Shown here: piece by piece, positions 1-8,230 of the stretch
Position numbering within the stretch: the stretch's first letter is position 1
Layout of the letters: each line of letters begins with the position of its first letter
From: a virus
DNA: 30,283 nt
Reading direction: 5' to 3' (one strand)
IMG/VR virus record: IMGVR_UViG_3300033571_007817
Coordinates: 1 to 30,283 of that record
The notes under the pieces: generated by a model
What the model saw: only the letters and a program-made list of their open reading frames with translations
Told to the model about the DNA's origin: nothing
Database searches by the model: none
Made by a program: the position numbers and the translations under genes

Positions 1-64
1 ATTTGGTGGCCTTGCCGTCGGCGTATTCAAAACGCCAACGCAATAAATAATGTCCGTCTGTCAT
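1..64 (-). CDS. Hypothetical tail-module protein, 5' end only
   Basis: Partial gene cut by the window edge. It starts at an ATG on the minus strand and stays open to base 1. The first residues read MTDGHYLLRWRFEYADGKAT. An AAGG ribosome binding site lies about 8 bases upstream of the ATG, and the gene follows the end of the previous tail gene by about 50 bases, as expected for the same operon. Only about 21 residues are visible, so no family can be assigned. By position it belongs to the end of the tail/baseplate module. Confidence 0.6.
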   Translation of the reverse strand, partial: MTDGHYLLRWRFEYADGKATK

Positions 65-116
65 ATAAAAACCTTACACAAAGCATACTGCTATTAATCA
101 ATAAGCGACTGATATT

Positions 117-794
117 TCAGGCCGTATAGCTGTATGAAATGATCATCGCGGCCTGCAAAAAACCGCCGTCGGTTGCGGCGCTGTTGAGATAAAAGCGAGC
201 TTTGATGTGCCCACGGTTACCCAAAACGGCGTCGGCAGCCTTGCCAATTTTTCCAGCCGCTGGCGCTGACGCGTCGATTTCGGCAGTCCCGTCATAGTAG
301 CTCAAAGCATCTTGATGTAGCGCGAACGCCTTGGCGCTGTCTGAGCCGTCAGATCCACCAGAATAAAGTTTTCCAAAGATTCTCTTCTGGCCGGTTGTTT
401 CTCGTGTGTAGTCAAACTGGTTTGCTGTAGAAACCTGCCAGTCCATATCGATGTGAAGACCCTGGCTGTTGCCGTCGCTGTTGTTTTTAGTCGCCCCGGT
501 GTCGGCTGCGCCGTAATCAAGCAGCTTTGTCAGGTCAGAACCCGCGGAATTGGCTCCGCCGTAGGCACCGGTATACTGGGCAGCGTAAAACTTAACGCCA
601 GTTATCGGGTCAATAGCAGCGTCATGGCTGATGAAAATATCCATCGCGCCGGTGTTAGCCGTTTGAGAGATGATCGGCGTATAGGAGCCGTTGGCAACCT
701 GACCGAAATCGATGCCGGTAGACCCACCAGCTAGTGCGTCCGACGCCTCTGGTCCTGTGACTGTGGTGTTGGATACGGTTAAATTGACGGCCAT
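117..794 (-). CDS. Putative tail-associated structural protein
   Basis: 225 residues, no family recognised. The protein is rich in Gly, Ala, Ser, Thr and Asp, lacks a signal peptide or membrane segment, and has few cysteines or long charged helices, which fits a beta-rich virion protein. It begins MAVNLTVSNTTVTGPEASD and ends in an aromatic/polar tail (ISYSYTA). A clear AGGAG site lies 8 bases before the ATG. It is the second gene downstream of the tape measure/distal tail block, so a role in the tail tip or receptor-binding apparatus is likely by position only. It could instead be a minor tail tube decoration. Confidence 0.8.
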   Translation of the reverse strand: MAVNLTVSNTTVTGPEASDALAGGSTGIDFGQVANGSYTPIISQTANTGAMDIFISHDAAIDPITGVKFYAAQYTGAYGGANSAGSDLTKLLDYGAADTGATKNNSDGNSQGLHIDMDWQVSTANQFDYTRETTGQKRIFGKLYSGGSDGSDSAKAFALHQDALSYYDGTAEIDASAPAAGKIGKAADAVLGNRGHIKARFYLNSAATDGGFLQAAMIISYSYTA

Positions 795-842
795 CGACTG
801 ATCTCCTTCCTAGAGTTTTTTAAGCAACATCCTGTCGCCCGT

Positions 843-2615
843 TTATTCTTCAAGTATCGTCGCTTGGTATCCACCGACGGTGCCTGCATACCCTGGATTG
901 TAACCAGGATATGGCAGTAATGCCAAGAGCCAACCTTTCATCGGGATCGTAATGCCGGCCGGATTGTAGCTAATCTGGCGAATCATTACGGGCACGTCGA
1001 TCATGACCGTGCTGCCGATATTGACCGTCATTTTCGCAAAGTCTCCAAGCTCCCGCAACATTGACCGCCAAGTGAGCGTAACCTCTACGTCTTCATGGAG
1101 AGACGACGACATCCTCAAGATCTCGATGAGCTGGGCTTTGACGTCTGCTTGGACATAAAGGTTGGGAAAGTCCACCTCTTTGGAAATGGCTTTGCCGCCA
1201 AGCTGGTCGATGCTCGACTGGTTTTTATGGACCGGAGTCGTAAAACCAAGCTCATTTCGATTGGGACGGTAGTCGTAAAATCCCTGCGCGCGGTTGAAGT
1301 TATTTATGTCCGAAATGGACGGCTTAAACGTGCCTTGAACCACGTCCCAATTAGATATCTTAGGATAAATAGACGTCGGCCATTCCTCAAAGTGCATAGC
1401 AAAAATGCTGAACTTTTGCGCGCGATTGACAAACGCCTCAAGACGAACCTGCTCGAGAAGTGACAAAGCGTATTCGATGACGCTTTGCTGCTTTTCTATC
1501 CACGCTCTTGATTTTATGTTCTTCACGGCGCTCTTAGCCGGTGAGGACTTGTCTCGAAACCTGTCCCACGTCGCGTCAAAGTCGTTTGCTGCGTTCAGCC
1601 CGCCAAATGAGACAAGAATGTCTTTTGCCTGTGAGACTATGTTGTCGGAATAAACGCCAAGATTTTTACCGCGGCACCGCACATAAAATGTGTCACTGGT
1701 CGAAAACAAAAACTTCTCCGTTGTTCCGTCATCTTTAACAACCCAAGCGGGACCGTTTTGTTTTACTTTAAACGTCTTATTTCCTGACCCTACATCGACG
1801 ACCTCAGACGATGGCACCTTGCTCCATGTGTCACCCCTATTAAGCCAAACGTTTCCTGTGTCGAGATAGGCCAACTCATTATTGCTAATGACACACTGAA
1901 CATGGACGCGCTGCTCATCGGTGACCGGGGTGGTGGTCGTGGCCGAGCCAATGTACTCTTGCCCACCGTTTACCAACCGGTCGGATCCATTGACGGGATA
2001 AGCCGGGATGACGGCCGGGTCTGGATCCAAAGCGGTCGTGTAGTCCCCATAGATGATGGGGATCATCTTACCGACAAGTCGGTCTTCAAGGTTCGGAAAC
2101 TCAGTCCTTGTAAACGCAACGTTTGGGAACTTTTTATCTAGGACATAAAAATTGTCTCGAGCCACGAACGTGATGGCATTGGTCGACCGCTTAACCCCAC
2201 CAACGTCCGTGATCTTTCCAGAAAAGATCGTCGTATAGGTTGACGTTTGCTCCGACAAGCCAATCTTGACGGTGATGGTCCGGTTAATAAATCCGTTGTA
2301 ATCCTCACCACCGGGCAGGTAGCGATTAAACACACCGTCGACGTTGGAGACTTCAATGTTTAAAGTCGAGAACTCAAGCTTATTGTCGAGCCATTCACCC
2401 AGCGTGCGCTTAATGGTTGGAAATCTTACCCTCGCCTCGTAAAATTTATCACCCACATATTTGTTGCGATCAGACACTCGAATGGTCTCGCCATCCGGGG
2501 CCTCGATGTCACAGATCATTTCGATTCTGGTCTCGAGGTTGTCGTGGCACCAATCCAAAAGATCTTGATTCAACTCCGTTGCCGTGAGGTATTTTTTTCG
2601 GTCCCGTCCACTCAT
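843..2615 (-). CDS. Putative tail hub / baseplate protein
   Basis: 590 residues. The ATG overlaps the stop of the upstream distal-tail gene in an ATGA, so the two are translationally coupled. The N-terminal 150 residues alternate short hydrophobic strands with charged turns (for example KLEFSTLNIEVSNVDGVF, TIFSGKITDVGG), like the hub-forming domains of siphophage baseplate proteins. The C-terminal part (about 450-580) carries another strand-rich segment ending in GWLLALLPYPGYNPGY. There is no enzymatic motif I can identify. Order tape measure, distal tail, hub is the usual siphophage order, so the role is inferred mainly from position. It could equally be a second distal-tail protein. Confidence 0.75.
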   Translation of the reverse strand: MSGRDRKKYLTATELNQDLLDWCHDNLETRIEMICDIEAPDGETIRVSDRNKYVGDKFYEARVRFPTIKRTLGEWLDNKLEFSTLNIEVSNVDGVFNRYLPGGEDYNGFINRTITVKIGLSEQTSTYTTIFSGKITDVGGVKRSTNAITFVARDNFYVLDKKFPNVAFTRTEFPNLEDRLVGKMIPIIYGDYTTALDPDPAVIPAYPVNGSDRLVNGGQEYIGSATTTTPVTDEQRVHVQCVISNNELAYLDTGNVWLNRGDTWSKVPSSEVVDVGSGNKTFKVKQNGPAWVVKDDGTTEKFLFSTSDTFYVRCRGKNLGVYSDNIVSQAKDILVSFGGLNAANDFDATWDRFRDKSSPAKSAVKNIKSRAWIEKQQSVIEYALSLLEQVRLEAFVNRAQKFSIFAMHFEEWPTSIYPKISNWDVVQGTFKPSISDINNFNRAQGFYDYRPNRNELGFTTPVHKNQSSIDQLGGKAISKEVDFPNLYVQADVKAQLIEILRMSSSLHEDVEVTLTWRSMLRELGDFAKMTVNIGSTVMIDVPVMIRQISYNPAGITIPMKGWLLALLPYPGYNPGYAGTVGGYQATILEE

Positions 2616-4024
2616 AGCGACTCGTCCACGTCGACATTGAAGGAAATGTAGTCGGCCTTTGGACCGAGGGCGTTGTGTTGTTCCTCAGGAATGACTGACA
2701 GCTTCCCAAAAACGGCAAAGCGTTCAGGGTACTCTGGGGTCGGGATCCAAAGGCATTTTAACGACGTTCTAGCCGTGTCAAAAATGCGCCGTAGGTTGGT
2801 GTAATCCGTCCCGTCATAAGCAATCGATCTAAACTCGACCCCAAGTCCGTACTTGATGGCCCGGTCGTTGGCGACGTTGGTAAATCCTTCCGTTTGAACT
2901 TTATCAGAAAAGTGCTTGGTAGAGCGCCGCACGGATTCTGTGATGTCGTTGGCCACCATCAAGATTGAGCTGCCAAAAACAATAGATCCAATTTGAAGAA
3001 AGTTATTGGTGTTTGTCTGATCATTAATGGAAAACCTCCAATAGCGATAAGACACGGTCGGAGCACTTGGAGCCACCCAGTAAACGTTGGCGGTCCGGTT
3101 GACTTCTAAGAAAAAGCTTTGGTAAACGGCAAACGTCGGAGAATTAGAGGCTTGGACTTCAACCGTGGCCGACCTGGTAAGGTTGTGACCAAGAATGGCA
3201 ATGGTGTCGACAAACACACCTTGGGACACCTGGGTGTCACAGGACAGCGCTACGATCTTTGATCCACCTGGATTTGAGCGCCAACACTGCTCGACGATGT
3301 CCGTATTTAAATTATTAGCTGAAAAGTCTCCGGTCGCTGTGCTGGTCGCCGTCCAGTTGCTACCGGTTGTTCCACGGGATGAAAAATCAAGCAACACACG
3401 AAGCCTCTTCGTGTTGTAGATGATCCTATTAACCTGATAAAGAATGGCTTTAAACTGAATCCGGTTAACCTGAAAACCGATCTCGTGCATTACATCAATG
3501 CGCCGCTTTACCTGCATCTTTTTCGTGTTTTTAATATCTGTGATAACGCGCTCAATTTCAAAATTATAAGCTTTACCTTTAGTTAAAATTGATTTCACCT
3601 GGAATGGAACCCAAGCCATTAAGCCGTTTGAGAGGTATCCCTCACCCATGTATTTACCGGCCAAATAGAATTGATTAGCGTTGATGGTGTGGAGAATACG
3701 ACCACGTTTAACTGAGAGCTTTAAAGACCTTGGCTTGATTGGGGAGAAAGACACCTGCATTAGTTTTGACTTTGCGTAGTCGTTTATAAACCTACGGACT
3801 TGCCACACAAAAGACCTGGACGAATCAATCTTTCGGAGTACCTGCAAAGACCTGACAACACCATCGGCGATGCTTCGAAGCACCTGAAATGGCTGGCCGA
3901 CTTCAACGTCGTTAATAACCCTCAGGATTTGCATATTTTTTGCGTAAGCTGCATCGGCTCCCAGGTAGCTTTCGCGGTTAAGATAAACGTCTTTTAAATA
4001 GCCATTATCTAAAATAAGACTCAA
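2612..4024 (-). CDS. Distal tail protein with QVxR repeats and galactose-binding-like domain
   Basis: 470 residues, starting at a TTG that overlaps the tape measure stop (TTGA) and has a GGGGGTG site just upstream; the residues MSLILDNGYLKD support this start. Residues about 15-215 are made of degenerate units of 14-17 residues carrying QVxRxI (MQILRVI, QVLRSI, QVLRKI, QVRRFI, then QVKRRI, QVNRIQ, QVNRII). Each block is preceded by a YL-rich stretch, so the region looks like two copies of a larger unit. Residues about 250-350 (VDTIAILGHNL, then YRYWRFSI) resemble the discoidin/galactose-binding beta-sandwich seen in phage tail tip proteins. By order and fold it is likely a distal tail or carbohydrate-contacting protein; the exact role is inference. 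Confidence 0.8.
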   Translation of the reverse strand: MSLILDNGYLKDVYLNRESYLGADAAYAKNMQILRVINDVEVGQPFQVLRSIADGVVRSLQVLRKIDSSRSFVWQVRRFINDYAKSKLMQVSFSPIKPRSLKLSVKRGRILHTINANQFYLAGKYMGEGYLSNGLMAWVPFQVKSILTKGKAYNFEIERVITDIKNTKKMQVKRRIDVMHEIGFQVNRIQFKAILYQVNRIIYNTKRLRVLLDFSSRGTTGSNWTATSTATGDFSANNLNTDIVEQCWRSNPGGSKIVALSCDTQVSQGVFVDTIAILGHNLTRSATVEVQASNSPTFAVYQSFFLEVNRTANVYWVAPSAPTVSYRYWRFSINDQTNTNNFLQIGSIVFGSSILMVANDITESVRRSTKHFSDKVQTEGFTNVANDRAIKYGLGVEFRSIAYDGTDYTNLRRIFDTARTSLKCLWIPTPEYPERFAVFGKLSVIPEEQHNALGPKADYISFNVDVDESL

Positions 4025-7000
4025 CGAACACCCCCAGACGACAAGAGTCGCTCACCGTCGAGCGAGGCCCTTCGGAGCTCCTCTTTAATGACCGACATAA
4101 GACGGTTCCTTACAAACGACTCGTCGATGCCACCACGCGCTTCAATGTTGATTTTAAACTCGTTATTGATCACAGACGATCCGTTTGGCGCTGATCCTGA
4201 GTTAAGTTTCCTCAGCGTGTCCATACCTAAAGATTTAGCCGCTCCAGCGCTAATGACGAACTCACCCGGGGCCAGCATGGCTGGAATGGTGTCGGTTCCA
4301 CGCGGCTGCATCAACATACCCTGTGATGCGTAGACTGGACCACCAGACGACCAAAATTTTTTCTTCCCCGTCAAAACGTTGCCGATATTTTCTGCGGCCT
4401 CGGAAATCAATCCGTCACCACCTCCACTTCCTCCTCCTGGAACTTTGAAGTTTGTTATTTTGTCGATAAGGTCCGTGATCGGTTTGATTAGGTCAGTCAA
4501 GCTTTTCGCGGCTTTTTCAAACAAATCTCCGATTGGTTTAAGCATCTCAACAGCGCCTTTAAATGCTTTGGCAAAAACATCGAAAATAGGTTGTAAAAGT
4601 TTTGCTATTTCCTCAAATATTTTTTTAGCGCCGTTAAAGACTTTGTCTAAGCCTTCAGCTAACCATCCAAAAACCGCTTTAAACGCGTTGACGATTGGCA
4701 TGATTATTCTGTCGTAAATCCAGCGCCAAGCCATAACAAGTTTTTCAATCGCCCATCCCATGCCGTCTTTAATGGAGTCAGCAATCTCGTTAGATTTTTT
4801 CGTTGCTTCGTCGTTCAACGACCCGCCTAGATCTTTTACGGAGAACACATCTGACGAGGATCCTGTCAATTTTTTTATACTGTCGATGGCCGTGTTGATC
4901 TCTTGGGTGTCTATTATCTTGACGCCCTTGAACATGTTGGAGATCGCTTTACCTAGTTCACTTATTCCTTTGATGATTCCCCTTATAATTGCTTTCGGCA
5001 ATTCAATCGCAATCATTTTAAATATACCGCTAATGATACGCGGGATTTGCGGTATTATTTTTTCTACAAACGCGATCACAATTAAAGGCAATGTTTGAAT
5101 TAAATGCTGTACCCAAGATGCGACAAATTCTGGAATCGCCTCGAGCAATTCCATGATAAGCTGTGGAATAGCTTCAAACAATGCGTTGAACGCTTGCGGC
5201 AAACCCTCAATCACAAATTTAATAATCATGCGAAGGATTTCTGGTATGGCTTTTAATAAGTTTGGAATTGCATTTGCTATGTAGTTTAAAATTGAGTTCA
5301 ATAAGTTTTGCAGACCCGAGACGATTTTATTTGGCAAATCCGTAAGAGAGTTAAACAGATTTGCAAGGTTATTTAACAATCTCGGGATGAAATCCACAAC
5401 GGCTTGAGCCATACCAATAAAGGCATCAACAGCTGACAATAAGCCTGTTACCATTCCGGCCGTTCCCGTTTGAAAGGCTTTCGTTATGTCTTTTGTTAAA
5501 CTCTTACCGGCCAGCACAGCCGCTTCAAACTCCTGTCCCGGCGCCTGTGATCTGTCAGAGTCGGCTTTTTGTCTTGTGGCGGCTTTTTTGTCGTCTAAAG
5601 CACCAACGAGATTTCTTTTTTGTTCGTCCGTATATTGCTTAGACAGCATTATCTTTTCTTTTTCTGCCTCTATTTGTCGCTCCGCAGCGGCAAGCTGGAG
5701 GTCAATGATTTCAAGCTGCGTCATTCCGCTTTTCTGGGCCTCAATGCCAAGGCGCTCGGTCTCTTTGACGATATCTTGCATGGCTGTACGGTAGGCTTCC
5801 AGGGCGGTTGGGTCGACAACTTTGCGGTCTTTAAAACCACCCTGAAGGCTCTTGGCTTGTGTTGCGGCTAGGTCTGCGGTAGTGCCGACGCCTTTGTAGG
5901 CGTCCTTCATTTCGTTGATTTTTTTGATGGTTGCTTCCATGCCGGCGCCCATCTTGATATCACCAAATTTCTCAGATGATTTGTCTTCAAGCTGCCCGGA
6001 CTTCCCGATAAGTTTTCCGCCTTCGCGAAGCATTCCAATGAATTGAAGAAATTTGCCCATGACCAAAGTTAACTTAGCAGCAAGCCATTCCAGGGATCCT
6101 ACAAATATCTTGAGACCGTTTTCATAAAGGAAATCAATTGCAGCGGCCACGCCCAAAATGGCGGCAGAGAATAAAGCCACTTTTAAAGCCACCAATGCAA
6201 ATGGGGCCGCAGCGGCCAGTGCGGCTGATGACAGTGAAATTAGCGTGGCTACAAGCTTAATAAATGGGGCCACAGCTGCTTCGATGAGGACCGGTTTAAA
6301 GACCGAAACCAAAGTTAAAACACCGATAGCCGCGGCACCGGCAGCGGCCGCAACGACTTTAAAATCAATGACGCTTAACGCCCTATAAACGCCTGCCACG
6401 GACGACCCAAAAGCTTTAAGGGCCCCACCCACCTCGTCCACCAAAACCCGTTTGATGGACCGAATGCCTTCGGCAAATTCCAAGAGAGCTGGTTTGATGT
6501 CTTCGATGGTTTGAAGGACGTTAAGATACATCTCGCGCTTGAACTCGGCTGTGCCCTTCATGTCAAACGCTACGGCCAAAACGTCGCCGATGTTTCTTTG
6601 TATTTCTTCTCTAAAGTTTTTGGCCTGCTCCGTGACGCCGCGATAAGACTTTGCTCCACTGGCTGCAAAGCCGTCATATTTTTTTGACAGCTGCTCAATG
6701 GCAGCCCCAGACATAAACGCCGAAGCACTCAAGTTTTTAAGAGATGGGTCTAAAATAATTAGCTCACGAGAACTTCCCTTGAGAGATGACAGAAGAGCTC
6801 TAAATGATTCGTTGACGTCGTTACCCGTTACGGCCGACAGGTTTTTAGCCGTCTGAACCATCTGCATCGCAGCGTCATCACCCACACCGGTGGCCTTGGC
6901 TAGGGCAAGCATCGTGTAGGCTTGCTCCTGCGTCATCGTCGTGGTCATTTCCATTTGATGGGAGAAGTCTTCAAACCGTTTGACCGAGGCTTCAGAAAAT

Positions 7001-7272
7001 TCTCCGGTCAGCTTTAAGGTGTTTCTAAGTTTGCCCAGTGTCGAGTTGTATTCCACCGACATGGCGATGGCGTCCCGCACGGGTTCTGTCACCTTGTTGA
7101 CGACCGTTTTAAAAGCCTCGAACCCCGTGATGGCAAGCTGTACGGCCGAATTGGCTTTGATGATCTGCAAGCCAAGACCACCAAAAACGTCTTCCAATGT
7201 TTTTATTGATTTAACGGCTTCGGCCGTGTTGGCGTCGATCTTTATTAAGAGGTCATCTTTTGATACTGCCAT
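4021..7272 (-). CDS. Tape measure protein
   Basis: 1083 residues. It sets tail length and is ejected ahead of the DNA. The N-terminal region is helical (KSIKTLEDVFGG onward). Residues about 305-395 are strongly hydrophobic, with several possible membrane segments. A second stretch (about 610-790) repeats amphipathic units of the type IPELLxxIIxxIP, typical of tape measure proteins. The C-terminus has the common DTIPAMLAPGEFVIS motif. The ATG at 7272 is chosen over the TTG at 7275: GGAGG lies six bases before it and it forms a TGATG overlap with the upstream frameshift ORF. At roughly 1.5 angstroms per residue (family rule), the tail would be near 160 nm. The position after the chaperones fits. 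Confidence 0.95.
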   Translation of the reverse strand: MAVSKDDLLIKIDANTAEAVKSIKTLEDVFGGLGLQIIKANSAVQLAITGFEAFKTVVNKVTEPVRDAIAMSVEYNSTLGKLRNTLKLTGEFSEASVKRFEDFSHQMEMTTTMTQEQAYTMLALAKATGVGDDAAMQMVQTAKNLSAVTGNDVNESFRALLSSLKGSSRELIILDPSLKNLSASAFMSGAAIEQLSKKYDGFAASGAKSYRGVTEQAKNFREEIQRNIGDVLAVAFDMKGTAEFKREMYLNVLQTIEDIKPALLEFAEGIRSIKRVLVDEVGGALKAFGSSVAGVYRALSVIDFKVVAAAAGAAAIGVLTLVSVFKPVLIEAAVAPFIKLVATLISLSSAALAAAAPFALVALKVALFSAAILGVAAAIDFLYENGLKIFVGSLEWLAAKLTLVMGKFLQFIGMLREGGKLIGKSGQLEDKSSEKFGDIKMGAGMEATIKKINEMKDAYKGVGTTADLAATQAKSLQGGFKDRKVVDPTALEAYRTAMQDIVKETERLGIEAQKSGMTQLEIIDLQLAAAERQIEAEKEKIMLSKQYTDEQKRNLVGALDDKKAATRQKADSDRSQAPGQEFEAAVLAGKSLTKDITKAFQTGTAGMVTGLLSAVDAFIGMAQAVVDFIPRLLNNLANLFNSLTDLPNKIVSGLQNLLNSILNYIANAIPNLLKAIPEILRMIIKFVIEGLPQAFNALFEAIPQLIMELLEAIPEFVASWVQHLIQTLPLIVIAFVEKIIPQIPRIISGIFKMIAIELPKAIIRGIIKGISELGKAISNMFKGVKIIDTQEINTAIDSIKKLTGSSSDVFSVKDLGGSLNDEATKKSNEIADSIKDGMGWAIEKLVMAWRWIYDRIIMPIVNAFKAVFGWLAEGLDKVFNGAKKIFEEIAKLLQPIFDVFAKAFKGAVEMLKPIGDLFEKAAKSLTDLIKPITDLIDKITNFKVPGGGSGGGDGLISEAAENIGNVLTGKKKFWSSGGPVYASQGMLMQPRGTDTIPAMLAPGEFVISAGAAKSLGMDTLRKLNSGSAPNGSSVINNEFKINIEARGGIDESFVRNRLMSVIKEELRRASLDGERLLSSGGVR

Positions 7273-8152
7273 CAACGGCCTCCGGTTTTTGTTGCGTCTC
7301 CAAGGAACGCTCGAGCTATGGTGGCCAGCTTGCGCTGCTTATAAAGCGGAATAAACCACGAAGCTATGTCTATAAACCATTCCGGTTGACTCGCCAGTCC
7401 TCCCGTCTCGTACATGGTACCGGTTTCAGAAGAAAGCACCAAAATACGGAACAAACCCATAGCTTCCGGGTCCCATGACGCTTTAGCCGGGCAAAAACCA
7501 AACGTCGTTCCACCCGGTTCGACGACCATGGGCCAAATGGACCCGTCGGCCTCCGTAAAATCCTCGCGTTCCTCACCGCACCGCCTCAGCTTTTGGATCT
7601 TCTCAGGGCATGTGGCGCAGTTAAAGGACCGTCCATCGCGCTTTAGCTTGCCGTGATCAGCCGTCGACAGCTCAAGGAGCGCCAGTATTTTTTCCGTTAA
7701 GGATTTTTTTTTGCAGATTCCCGAGCTTTTCTAGCCGAAAAAAGGTTCATCGCTACGCCGCAGCCTACAAGCTGAGCCATGAGCTCTTTGCTGGCCCCGC
7801 CGTCACCGTCTTTGGTAAACCGGATGTGCTTTTCCTGTGACAATGTTGCCGGGTTTTTAATGTCAATCAAGGAGCAGCGAACCTCTTCCGCCATGAAAGT
7901 CAAAGAGACGTTTACTTCGCCGCCGCCTGACATCTTCACCATCTCGGATTGAACCTTTTGTGACAGGTTATAGGGCAACACTTTGCGCATGACAAACCGT
8001 GTCGGCTCTTCTCCTTGCGTCAGGGTCAACAAGGTTTCATCGCCCGTCGCCAAATACTGTTCGTAAAGATCGTCCGGTGTCGTTGCAATCGCCGAGTCGA
8101 TCTTGGCGATCACGTCAATGGTTTCACTGAGGGATGGTAGTTGTAATGCCAT
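7272..8152 (-). CDS. Tail assembly chaperone G-T fusion made by -1 frameshift
   Basis: Predicted frameshift product. The upstream G-like frame ends in codons GCA AAA AAA AAT CCT TAA. A -1 slip on A-AAA-AAA continues as AAA TCC TTA ACG and stays open through position 7272, giving about 293 residues. The region 7530-7703 has no stop in this frame, so the extension is about 143 residues, not just the 85-residue ORF starting at the internal ATG at 7529. The extension has cysteines at CATC, RRCG and GFCP, a likely zinc site as in many T-like extensions. In lambda and most siphophages, G and G-T bind the tape measure during tail assembly, and this pair sits directly upstream of it. The slip itself is inferred from sequence. 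Confidence 0.8.
7697..8152 (-). CDS. Tail assembly chaperone, G-like (unshifted product)
   Basis: 151 residues, produced when ribosomes do not slip. It begins MALQLPSLSETIDVI after a GGAAGGA site. The C-terminus is basic (ARKARESAKKNP), encoded in the slippery A run. The middle has a helix/strand mix (KMSGGGEVNVSLTFMAEEV) and no enzymatic motif. It lies between the tail tube gene and the tape measure gene, the conserved location of G-type chaperones. Assignment rests on location, size and the frameshift signal rather than on sequence similarity I can recognise. Confidence 0.85.
   Translation of the reverse strand: MALQLPSLSETIDVIAKIDSAIATTPDDLYEQYLATGDETLLTLTQGEEPTRFVMRKVLPYNLSQKVQSEMVKMSGGGEVNVSLTFMAEEVRCSLIDIKNPATLSQEKHIRFTKDGDGGASKELMAQLVGCGVAMNLFSARKARESAKKNP
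7704..7712 (-). promoter_or_regulatory. Slippery A9 run, programmed -1 frameshift site
   Basis: Nine consecutive A on the minus strand, read GCA AAA AAA AAT in the chaperone frame, contain the canonical X-XXY-YYZ heptamer A-AAA-AAA. The 0-frame stop follows two codons later (AAT CCT TAA). The -1 frame is open for a further 143 codons. A long homopolymer may also allow transcriptional slippage, which would give the same fusion. Confidence 0.8.
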
Positions 8153-8177
8153 AGCTGATTTCCTTCCTAGAAAACAG

Positions 8178-8203
8178 TAAGCCCCAGCAAGGGCCAGGGC
8201 TTA
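8178..8203 (-). terminator. Possible weak terminator or attenuator after the tail tube gene
   Basis: Inverted repeat TAAGCCC / GGGCTTA with a 12-base loop, followed on the minus strand by CTGTTTTC. It lies in the gap between the tail tube stop and the G-like chaperone start. The T tract is short, so partial termination or transcript processing is as likely as full termination. Confidence 0.45.
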
Positions 8204-8230
8204 GTGGTTAAGACTTGGGGGGTCCTTGTC

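Noticed and set aside
453-734. Plus-strand ORF opposite the tail protein
   Set aside because: Antisense shadow of a well-supported gene; unnatural composition and no ribosome site.
7272-7529. 85-residue ORF as an independent gene
   Set aside because: Continuous upstream frame to the slippery A run and no good ribosome site at its ATG; better read as part of the G-T fusion.
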